Assembly (NCBI GenBank): GCA_023823795.1
Contig: CP085710.1
Location: forward strand, 3,002,001 to 3,066,000
Origin: Bacillus sp. F19
GTDB lineage: Bacteria > Bacillota > Bacilli > Bacillales > Bacillaceae
Length of the DNA: 64,000 nt
Direction: 5' to 3'
A program made the translations under genes and the position numbers. The notes below the pieces were generated by a model. It made no database searches. It saw only the letters and a list, made by a program, of their open reading frames with translations, and was not told where the DNA came from. This document shows positions 53,001 to 61,800 of the stretch, in pieces. Every line of letters starts with the position of its first letter. Position 1 is the first letter of the stretch.

Positions 53001-54580
53001 CCAGCTTTCACAATCCCTATAATTCCAATGATTGTTTCCAGAGAGTGCTTGGTTGATATACCGACAATTGTGCCTTTTTTCACATTTTTCTTTAATAGAT
53101 ACCTCGCCAATTGATTCGATTTTTCATTTAATTCACGATAGGTAAGTTCCTCGTTTTCCAAGCTAAGGGCAACTCTGTCAGGGGTCCTTGCTGCCTGCTC
53201 TTCAAAAAGCTGGTAAATAGTCTTATCCTTAGGGTAATCCGTATCCGTTGCATTGAATTCGTATATTAATTTATTCCTTACGTCTTCTGATAAAAGTTCC
53301 AGTTCCCCAAGCTTTCTATCAGGAAATTGAAGCATTTGATCTGCTAAATGGGTGAAGTAAAGATACATTTGTTCTATTTGTTTTTCTTCATATTTTTGGA
53401 TCTTATAGTCGATATCTAAATTGAATCCTCCTGATTTAGACCACTCTCGAATAATCAGCTGGAGCGAATAAATCTGATTGCCGTTGTAGAATTCTTCATT
53501 TTCTACTGGAATTCCATCAAGTTCATTCGGAAGGTTTGTGTTGTAATAATTAATACATGTATCAAACAAATCACCATAGCCTTTTTTCTTCAATTCCAAA
53601 TCTTGTACAAGTAAATTGTAAGGATATTTTTGATGGTAATAACAGCGAATTAATTCACGGTTAATATCCTTGATAAATTCTCGAACCGTCATTTCCACAT
53701 CGACAGTGTGTCGGAAGGGCATAGTACTCGTTAACATCCCTACGATATTTTTTTCTTTTTTCCCGGATCGATTAAGTACTGGCATTCCAACAATCAAATC
53801 CTCCTGCTTCGTTAATTTTTGAAGGTAGATATAATACAAACCAACAAAAAAAGCATACACAGAAACATTGTGGTCAGCAGCAAATTGTTTGATTCCATTA
53901 GATTGACTATTCGGAAAACAGTATGTCTTTCTATTCCCCTCTGAACATTCTAACTCCCTCTTCTGAATCGGAATTGGAAGTGTGTTGAATTTCTCATTCC
54001 AAAATTGTTTATTCTTCACAAATCGCTGAGATGCTAAGTATGTTTGTTCTTTTTTGAGACAGAGAGTATAAGAGTCTCTGTGTTGATCGGTTAATTTTTC
54101 ACCTTTCAAAAGCCTCATATACGTATCGAAAATCTGTTCGGTTAAAAGATTCATAGACCATCCATCAGAAATTATATGATGGACCTTAACAAAGTAGCCG
54201 CCATCGTTGGTATCTCGCACTTTAAACATTGCAAAATCGAATAGGTCGCATTCATGAATAGTAAAAGGTTTCCCCGCCTCTTGTTGAACCCAGGTGTCCA
54301 AATCCTCCCGACAATTAAAAACAACATTAAGCAAGTCTTTCTTATGGTATTTCTTCACGTATTGCCGTACTTCCCCGTCTGTTTCTATAAAACGATGTCT
54401 GATTCCGTCGTTATTTTTCACAAAACAATTAATTGCTTTCTCCAGGAAGATAAAATCCAGCTCCCCTTTTATCGTTACTACTCCACCAATATTATGCAAT
54501 GGTTGATGAGCGTTGATTTTCTCCATATACCAAATTCTTTTTTGGGGATGAGTTAGCGAAAAATACTCTGTACGATTCAT
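50096..54580 (-). CDS. NRPS starter module C(starter)-A(Asn)-T-E
   Basis: 1494 residues. C domain 1-430 with HHIISDG (134-140) and an N terminus ('SLTHPQKRIWYMEKI') like lipo-initiation starter C domains; A ~450-950; T with GGDS (~985), the variant typical before E domains; E ~1050-1470 (HHLAVDG, EGHGRED, RTVGWFTSLYP, FNYLGDF). Specificity residues read by eye are D-L-T-K-I-G-E-V-G, the established Asn code. Predicted product: N-acyl-D-Asn thioester. The C-terminal tail ('TANLSSEELENIFNL') resembles a COM donor that would hand on to the 4082-residue NRPS. Start ATG 4 bp after the PKS stop, with GTGGTGA upstream. Confidence 0.93.
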   Translation of the reverse strand: MNRTEYFSLTHPQKRIWYMEKINAHQPLHNIGGVVTIKGELDFIFLEKAINCFVKNNDGIRHRFIETDGEVRQYVKKYHKKDLLNVVFNCREDLDTWVQQEAGKPFTIHECDLFDFAMFKVRDTNDGGYFVKVHHIISDGWSMNLLTEQIFDTYMRLLKGEKLTDQHRDSYTLCLKKEQTYLASQRFVKNKQFWNEKFNTLPIPIQKRELECSEGNRKTYCFPNSQSNGIKQFAADHNVSVYAFFVGLYYIYLQKLTKQEDLIVGMPVLNRSGKKEKNIVGMLTSTMPFRHTVDVEMTVREFIKDINRELIRCYYHQKYPYNLLVQDLELKKKGYGDLFDTCINYYNTNLPNELDGIPVENEEFYNGNQIYSLQLIIREWSKSGGFNLDIDYKIQKYEEKQIEQMYLYFTHLADQMLQFPDRKLGELELLSEDVRNKLIYEFNATDTDYPKDKTIYQLFEEQAARTPDRVALSLENEELTYRELNEKSNQLARYLLKKNVKKGTIVGISTKHSLETIIGIIGIVKAGAAYLPLDPDYPSERINYMLEDSGISMLLTNFDTSNRWNISPNKVEVVQLQSANLYMGKSSNIKTLSDPSDLAYIIYTSGSSGTPKGTLIEHQGLVNYTCWAKNVYVGSSQDEIFPLYSSLAFDLTVTSIFTPLISGNRIVIYPADENEHVLYKMLREGKVSIIKLTPSHLSLLQDVESGVSSIKKFIVGGEDLTVSLAKSIQNRFGGDIKIFNEYGPTETVVGCMIHQFDVEKDIGTSVPIGMPAQNMKIYLLDSDLRHVPMGAVGEIYISGDGVARGYLNRLDLTRDRFIMNPFSAGERMYRSGDLARFIDESKIEFLGRADNQIKVRGFRIELGEIERNLLNHPSIRDAVVVDREDHDGNRYLCAYYIEKNEVTASELFRFFEKIMPAYMIPAHFIPLKEIPLTINAKVDRDALPKPVIAKRRATEAAIEEDLVCVIRQVLHVDKVRMRDNFYHLGGDSIKAIQIASRLSEKGLKIKTKDILSNPVIEDMALHLETTGKKLHGRNQPCVGSIQSLPSASWFFSQNLDNIHHYSQSVLLKVKDDINMQMLESALQLLVCHHDSFRLNYMIQTEKLYYNEKHLDHKFELKFFDLSCYSVQDQNVHIAEIGEMLKSSFNIENDILLKACIFDLGNQGKRFLMAAHHLAVDGISWRIIFEDMNRLYLQMENKEIALLPPKNNSVQDWGIELEKLSEKIPDKDKQYWNHVYQSREETFLDFDLGPDRMEFCEKMDQKLTEEETAQLFQKANEAYRTKADELMIIALSMVLSDYIKKNEVIIEVEGHGREDLSEEIDVSRTVGWFTSLYPILLKVEKTDISQQIKQLKDQLRSIPSKGLSHGVLKYISDEWRFDNQKYVRFNYLGDFNASFSNGIFEFAEEYSGRDNCYSNAMDCLVDIVAYTVDKKLNLSITYSRNKFKTETISDFVRAYTSQLRALIQHCCQKNHTEFTPSDFETANLSSEELENIFNL

Positions 54581-54584
54581 ATAA

Positions 54585-57500
54585 TCACCACTTTATATTT
54601 TTTGATTTAGAGAAAAAGTTCACCTGCTGACCATACTCTATCATTTTCCTTACCAATTGATTATTTATATCATTCCATATAAAACCAGTTCTGCTTAGCA
54701 ACATATTTGTTTTATCAGCAGTGATATGGAAAACTGTTTGCTCAGCATCATCAAATACTTCCAATTCTTCTCCTATGCTATGCAGCTGTAAGTTATAAAT
54801 AGCTGATGCATGTCGATCGGCTTGCTTTTCATCAAAGATAAAATCTAAAAATTTGTCAATTGACGTTTCTTTCACATCAATATTCAATTTTGGAGTAGTT
54901 AGAAGATCCGATAGACTCATATGATTTGGATTAAAGATATGGTGAGTTTCATTCATTAATTCTTCTTTATCAAACAGACTGATAATTGCTCGACTAACAT
55001 CATCAACGCATGAAAAATCTGTATCTCTTTCCATTTCTGGAACCAGACCAATTTCTATATATGATTTCATCATAGAATATAAAGCGTTCTGCTCTATGTT
55101 CTCTTGAAACCTACCAGATTTAGAATCAAAACCGATATTTCCTACTCGAAAAATGTTTACGTTTACTCCTTTTCCCCTTGCCTCAATAACAATCTTTTCA
55201 GCTTCTAGCTTTGTTTTTGGGTAAGGATTTTCAATAATTTGTCCCAAATCATTATCGTATTCCGTATACAATATATCTTTTTTGTTTTTCACTGTACCGG
55301 AAGCTACAGCCAATGTAGAAATATGGTTAACATCTTTCTTTACTCCCGTGAGTGAAAAATCCATTAAATTTCTCGTAGCCAATACGTTCGCTTCGAAGGA
55401 TATATCGTAGTTTCCATAATGACTAACATTACCAGCTGAATGGATAACACATTGGATCGTTTCACTAAGATATTGATAATTACTCATATCCAAGCCCAAA
55501 TCATTTCTTGCCAGGTCACCACTGTAAACAAAAATTCTTTGTTTAAACTTGTCATAAAAGAATGGATCAAAATAAGAACAAATTTTTTCTTTCATGCGAT
55601 TTTCTGCTTCTATCTGATTCTTGCTTCTTACAATGAGGTGAACATTGCTATCTGATTTCGTTAATAAATCACGCAGCAAGTAAACTCCCAAATATCCTGT
55701 AGTTCCTGTTATTAGAATCTCTTTATAGTTCAGTTGATAAAAAAGATTTGCTTCCTCATATCTTCTGTTTTTGTCATCGTATAAACGGCGTGTTTCTTCA
55801 ATTCCCCTAATTTTATCCTCTACTAAGCGGTGCCTTTCCCTCCTTGCAACAAGGTAACTTGTTAACACATGTTTATCGACCTTATTCTTCTCTCCCTTAA
55901 ATGTGATATGCTGTGCTAGTTCAGACGCACTGGGATATTCAAATAAATGATTAATAGAGATATCAAAATCCTTCTGTAATCTGGCGACAACATTGACTGC
56001 GGTCAGTGAGCTGCCTCCAATTTCAAAAAAATCAGCATGAGGACTTATATTTTCCAATCCAGTAACTTCCATATATGACTCTATAATTTTTTGCTCCTTA
56101 TCATCTTTAGGGGCAATATGCTGCTTCGATTCTGCTACGAGTTCACTTTGAGGTAAGGACGCACTCTCTCGGCTTTTTAAATCCTTAGATATACTAAAGA
56201 ACTGCCGATCAAAAGGATATGTAGGTAACGGAACCCGATGTCTTCTTTCTTGTGAAAAGTATTTCGGCCAATCTATCTTTACACCATAAATGTACAGCTT
56301 ACCAATATTTTGAAGCAAAAACTTATCATCAGAGACTCTCTCCTTGGAATGCCGTACAGTGTTTACAATCTCAAGTTCAGATTCTTCCTGCTCTTGTTGT
56401 CTAACCAATGCACTTAAAGCTCTTCCAGGTCCGACCTCGACAAAAATGTTTTCCGAACCTGTTATTAGATGCTTGATACCGTCAGAAAACCTAACTGTTT
56501 GCCGCAGATGATTTACCCAATAATCGGAGCTGGTTGCTTGGCTTGCGGTAATCCACTCTCCTGTGACGTTAGAAATATATGGGATATTCGGATGATGAAG
56601 GTCAATTTCTTTAATCTTCTCTTTATACGCACCTAAGATCGGATCCATCATGGATGAGTGAAAGGCATGAGAAGTTGACAGTTTAATAAATTTAAAGCCT
56701 TCATGATTCAATCTGGTCTCCAAAATATTAATTTCTTCATCAGAACCCGAAACAACACATGATAATGGACCATTCTCGGCGGCAATGGATAAATCACGAC
56801 TCATTAATGGTAAAATGTCATTTTGCGAAGCCTTTACGCTTACCATACTTCCCTTAGGTAATTGCTGCATTAAGATCCCACGTCCATAAACCAGCTTAAG
56901 TGCGTGCTTTAGGGATAATACCCCTGACAAGCAAGCAGCTACATATTCTCCTATGCTGTGCCCGATCATGCCATCAGGACGAATACCCCATCCCATTAAC
57001 ATTTTTGCCAATGAGTATTCAAAAATAAATATTGCAGGTTGAGTATTAGATGTCTGATTGATCGCGTCACTTGCTCTAGCTTCTGAATCCGAGGGATATA
57101 ATAATTCCAACCAATTGACGCCACTAATTTCCTCTAAAATTTGGCAGCAACGATTAAGTTCTTCCCGAAATATCTTTTCTTCTCTGTACAAATCCAACCC
57201 CATATTTACATACTGTGCCCCTTGTCCAGGAAACATGAATATTATTTGCTTACTTTCGCCATCATAAATTTTGGTCTGAACTTTAACAGGGTTCATACTG
57301 AAAAGTTCACGCTTAGCTTCCTCTATATCAGAAACTACCAGCATTCTTCGATGTTTTAAACTTTTTCTACCATTTAAAAGAGTAAAGGCCACATCGGCCA
57401 AATTCACATTAGGGTCTTGGTTCAAGTAATCTGCCATCTTTTTTGTCTGTTCCTCAAGAGACTTTTCCGTTTGTGCAGAAAAGGAAAGTAATTGATATCT

Positions 57501-58832
57501 TCTTCCTCTATCCGAAGCCTCTATATCCGGAGCTTCCTCAAGCACTACATGGGCATTTGTGCCTCCCATACCAAACGAACTTATTCCAGCTCTTAAAGGA
57601 AACTCGGAGTTCTTCCATTCCGTCAATTTATTGTTTACGTAAAACGGGCTATTATCAAAGTCAATTTTCTCATTTGGTTTCTCGTAGTTAATATTTGGTG
57701 GAATCATTCGGTGTTTTAAAGAAACTGCCGTTTTAATCAAACCTGCCACACCTGCGGCGTTATCGAGATGACCTATATTCGCTTTGACAGATCCGATGCC
57801 ACAAAACCCTTGTTTTCTTGTGTTAAACGCCAGTTTTAAAGCTTCAATCTCAATTGGATCGCCTAACATGGTTCCAGTACCATGGGCCTCTACATAAGAT
57901 ATGCTTTCGGGTTCCACTTCTGCCATGAGATGGGCTGCCTTGATAACGTCAGCTTGTCCTTCAACACTGGGTGCGGTAAAGCTGACCTTATTTGAACCGT
58001 CATTATTTACTGCAGATCCTTTCACGATAGCATGGATAAAATCTCCGTCAGCAACAGCATCTTCCAGCCGTTTCAATACAACGATTCCAGCGCCATTACC
58101 ATTAACCGTTCCCCTAGCATTTGCATCAAAAGGTCTACAATGCCCATCTGGTGAAAGAATCATACCATCCTGATAGAAATGGCCCCTTTTCTCAGGTAAT
58201 GTGAGGGAGACGCCCCCAGCCAAAGCCATGTCACAATCACCGCTTAAAAGAGCTTGACTTGCCAAGTGAACGGCAACCAAGGATGATGAACACGCAGTTT
58301 GAACAGTGTAGCTTGGGCCTTTCAAGTTCAATTGATGTGACAATCTTGTACTGAAGAATTGTGAACCATTCAACAATTCTGCTTCTTTTATAAAGTCATG
58401 TGCTTGATGGTAAACCGTGTCAATCCAATACAAGTTTGTTGAGCTTCCAATATAAGTACCCACCAGACCTTTAAAGGTATCGGAACAGTAGCCGCTGTTC
58501 TCCAATGCTTCCCAAGCACATTCGTGTAAAATTTTTAACTGTGGATCCATTACTTCTGCTTCCCTGGGTGAGTACTTAAACAAATGAGTATCAAACCATT
58601 CTGTGCCAGTGATGGATCCTCCAGCCTTTACGTAATTGGGACTCTGGATTGTTTCTTGGTCAATTCCTGCTTCCCGCAACTCCTCATCTGAGAAAAAGGA
58701 TACCGATTCTTTGCCGGTCTTCAAATTTTCCCAGAACGTATTTATATTATTTCCTCCAGGAAATCTGCATGACATCCCGACAATAGCAATTTCCATACCG
58801 TTTCTAACCGATAGTTGCGGACTATGATTCAT
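54585..58832 (-). CDS. Type I PKS module with reductive release: KS-AT-ACP-R
   Basis: 1415 residues. KS 12-435 with the full triad C181 (TACSSSL), H317 (EAHGTGT), H355 (NIGHLD); AT ~530-830 with GHSIGEY (S626) and HAFH 722-725, the malonyl-type motif; ACP ~905-980 with S942 in GGSS; thioester reductase ~1035-1400 with GTTGYLG (1043-1049) and YPKTK catalytic pair. No KR or DH, so the beta-keto group would stay. The R domain should release an aldehyde or alcohol using NAD(P)H. It overlaps the upstream NRPS by 11 bp, and GAGGG precedes the ATG, implying the NRPS chain passes to this KS. Confidence 0.93.
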   Translation of the reverse strand: MNHSPQLSVRNGMEIAIVGMSCRFPGGNNINTFWENLKTGKESVSFFSDEELREAGIDQETIQSPNYVKAGGSITGTEWFDTHLFKYSPREAEVMDPQLKILHECAWEALENSGYCSDTFKGLVGTYIGSSTNLYWIDTVYHQAHDFIKEAELLNGSQFFSTRLSHQLNLKGPSYTVQTACSSSLVAVHLASQALLSGDCDMALAGGVSLTLPEKRGHFYQDGMILSPDGHCRPFDANARGTVNGNGAGIVVLKRLEDAVADGDFIHAIVKGSAVNNDGSNKVSFTAPSVEGQADVIKAAHLMAEVEPESISYVEAHGTGTMLGDPIEIEALKLAFNTRKQGFCGIGSVKANIGHLDNAAGVAGLIKTAVSLKHRMIPPNINYEKPNEKIDFDNSPFYVNNKLTEWKNSEFPLRAGISSFGMGGTNAHVVLEEAPDIEASDRGRRYQLLSFSAQTEKSLEEQTKKMADYLNQDPNVNLADVAFTLLNGRKSLKHRRMLVVSDIEEAKRELFSMNPVKVQTKIYDGESKQIIFMFPGQGAQYVNMGLDLYREEKIFREELNRCCQILEEISGVNWLELLYPSDSEARASDAINQTSNTQPAIFIFEYSLAKMLMGWGIRPDGMIGHSIGEYVAACLSGVLSLKHALKLVYGRGILMQQLPKGSMVSVKASQNDILPLMSRDLSIAAENGPLSCVVSGSDEEINILETRLNHEGFKFIKLSTSHAFHSSMMDPILGAYKEKIKEIDLHHPNIPYISNVTGEWITASQATSSDYWVNHLRQTVRFSDGIKHLITGSENIFVEVGPGRALSALVRQQEQEESELEIVNTVRHSKERVSDDKFLLQNIGKLYIYGVKIDWPKYFSQERRHRVPLPTYPFDRQFFSISKDLKSRESASLPQSELVAESKQHIAPKDDKEQKIIESYMEVTGLENISPHADFFEIGGSSLTAVNVVARLQKDFDISINHLFEYPSASELAQHITFKGEKNKVDKHVLTSYLVARRERHRLVEDKIRGIEETRRLYDDKNRRYEEANLFYQLNYKEILITGTTGYLGVYLLRDLLTKSDSNVHLIVRSKNQIEAENRMKEKICSYFDPFFYDKFKQRIFVYSGDLARNDLGLDMSNYQYLSETIQCVIHSAGNVSHYGNYDISFEANVLATRNLMDFSLTGVKKDVNHISTLAVASGTVKNKKDILYTEYDNDLGQIIENPYPKTKLEAEKIVIEARGKGVNVNIFRVGNIGFDSKSGRFQENIEQNALYSMMKSYIEIGLVPEMERDTDFSCVDDVSRAIISLFDKEELMNETHHIFNPNHMSLSDLLTTPKLNIDVKETSIDKFLDFIFDEKQADRHASAIYNLQLHSIGEELEVFDDAEQTVFHITADKTNMLLSRTGFIWNDINNQLVRKMIEYGQQVNFFSKSKNIKW

Positions 58833-61800
58833 TCCAATCCCTCTTTCTTAGCCTTCTGTTCTTTAGCCTGTTTTTCGATTCCTCCATCACTTGTACTCGA
58901 TTTAGATTCGTTTTTTCTGGTGCCTCATTAATCAGTTTTAATTGTTGGGCCAAAGAATAAATGGTGGTGTGTCTGAATAACGCCACTACAGGTAAGTCGA
59001 TGTTTAATTCTTCTTTCAACCGCTCATTTACTTGAACAATATTAAGGGAATTTCCACCAAGCTCGAAAAAATGATCATGGATACCTACTTTGTTTACACC
59101 AAGTACCTGTTTCCATATATCCGCTATAGTTATTTCTATATGTGTTCCAGGTGCCTTATAAGAGGTTCCTGACAACATATAGTCCTCGTCTTTTCTTTTT
59201 TGCAGCGCTCTTACGTCAATTTTGTCACTGTTGGTTAAGGGCATACTTTCCAACTTTACAAAATGTGATGGGATCATGTAATCTGGCAACTTATTTTTCA
59301 AGAATTCTCTTAATTCTGCGGTTTTAACATCTTGATTTGTAATCAAATACGCACACAAGTAACTTTCATCACTCTGATTCTGTTTTGCAATGACAACCGC
59401 ATCCTTAACGGAGCTATGGTTTAAAATATGCTCTTTTATTTCATCCGGCTCAACTCGGACTCCTTTAATCTTTACCTGGTGGTCAATTCTTCCGATATAC
59501 TCAATGTTCCCATTTGGAAGCCACCTGGCAAGATCCCCAGTTTTATACATTCTTTTACCCGGAACAAATGGATCGGAGACAAAACGTTCATTTGTCAAAT
59601 CTGGTTTATTGATATATCCTCTCCCTACGCCTGCACCAGCGATACATAACTCCCCAGTTGCACCTAGGGGTACGGGACGATGATCTTGGTCTAAAATATA
59701 TGCTCGATAGTTGTTTAAAGGTTTACCTATAGGCAAGCTCGAACCTTCTTCTTTTTCGTTGCAAATATAAAGTGTTGAAAAGATCGTTGTCTCGGTTGGA
59801 CCATAAAGATTAATAATTTGATCGGCATTAACAGCACTTCGTAATTCATCGTAAAGATTCTTTGTGAAGACCTCACCTGCTACAAAGACGTAGCGAAGAC
59901 GCTGATTTGTAGAAGTACTATTTATCAAAACCTTCAAATGGGCGGGTACAGCACCCAGCATATTGATTTTGTTTTGCTCAATAAAGCTCCAAAGTTTCCT
60001 CGGTTCAGCAACCAACTCTTCCTCAGGAATATACAATTTTCCTCCTGACAGGATCGGGAGAAAAATCTGCTGTACGGAAACATCGAAAGAAACTTTCGCA
60101 AGCAGCAAATGATGAAACTCTTGGTCAAACTGCATGTTTTCGATCAATCCAACCAGCTGATTGGCAAGATTTCTGTGCTCGATCATAACACCTTTTGGAT
60201 TCCCAGTTGTTCCGGACGTATAAATCACATATGCCAAGTCGTCGGTTTGATTTATGTTTTCAAGGGTTGAATCATCTTCTTTACAGATCGTTTCATCATC
60301 CAGTCCCACAACTTCCTGTTCAAAAGTAAACTTTCCCTTCAAATGATGCTGCGTCAGGATTAGCTGACAATTGCTGTCTTTCAATAGATATTCTATCCTG
60401 CTTATCGGAAAGCCCGGATCGATTGGCAAAAATGCGCCTCCTGCCTTTAACACCCCGAGAACTCCTATGACCATTTCCAAGGAAGGCTCAGCAATAATTC
60501 CGACGATGTTATTTCTTTGCACTCCTTTTGTTCTTAAAATGCGGGCCAGTTGATTGGCTTTCGAATCAAGCTCAGAGTAAGAGAGTGTAATCTCCTTACA
60601 TACGACAGCAGTTTCCGATTTTGTCTCTTTCACCTGATTCTCAAATATCTCTTGCACCGTCATTTGATATGAGAATTCTGCATCCGTATTGTTGAATCCT
60701 GAGAGAATGGTTTGCTTTTCTAGTTCGGACATTATCTGAATATCTTGCAACAGCATATTCACACTTTGGGTAATTTCATCAAGCAAACGCATAAAATGGT
60801 CGGCCATTCTTTGTACTGTTTCTTTCATAAAAACATTCGTACGAAACTTGAATTTCAAATCAATGCTATTGTTCGTTTCCATTGCATGAATGAACATATC
60901 AAATTGAGTCATGTTGCTATCTACCGGGAATTTACGGAAGGACAATTCTCCAGTATCCTTGAAGAAATTCTCATTGCTGTCTAGAGAAAACATAATGTCA
61001 AACATCGGATTTCTACCAAGATTTCGATGAACGCCTAATTGATCTATCAACACTTCAAACGGATATTCTTCATGATCCAGCGCTTTCAGCGTAGTATTCT
61101 TCACTTCATTCAAAAACTTCCGAAATGTTTTTTCACGACATGGAAAGTTTCTCATTACCACAGTATTAACAAACATGCCGATAACACCTTCCAAACCTGG
61201 ACGGGATCTACATGCAGTCGGTGAACCAACTGTAATATCTTCTTGACCTGTATATTTGAAAAACAACACATTCAAAGCAGAAAGTAACACCATATATAGG
61301 GTTGTCCCATTCTCCGCTGCTACTCTTCTTAAGCGTGATGTCAAATCATGACTTGCAGTAACTAATACATGATCCCCTTCATAATTTTGCAAGGGACGAC
61401 GTGGGTAATCAGTATTTAACTCTAGTATGGGAATTCCTTCTTTAAACAGGTCTAACCAATACTCCTCTTTTCTCTTAAAATCATCAGTCTGAAAAAATTC
61501 CTCCTGCCATACTGCGTAGTCTCTATACTGTATCTTAGCCTGAGGCAAGTTTTTATCTAAATAGGAATCAGAAAATTCCTCCATAATAATATCCATGGAT
61601 ATACCATCAAAAACAATATGATGAGCATCAGTCAACAGCAAATGCTTATTTTCTCCAATCTTAATAACCGTTACTCTAAAAAGAGGAGGTCTTTCCAGGT
61701 TAAAAGGCTTGACTAAACTCTTAACAAATTCCATTAGTCTATCTTTCGGAGCTTCCACAAAATCGACAATAACATCTAATCTAGGATGAACAGACTGTAC

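Noticed and set aside
54585..55780. C-terminal domain of PKS as a stand-alone ketoreductase
   Set aside because: Its position after the ACP and its 380-residue extended SDR pattern fit a thioester reductase release domain.
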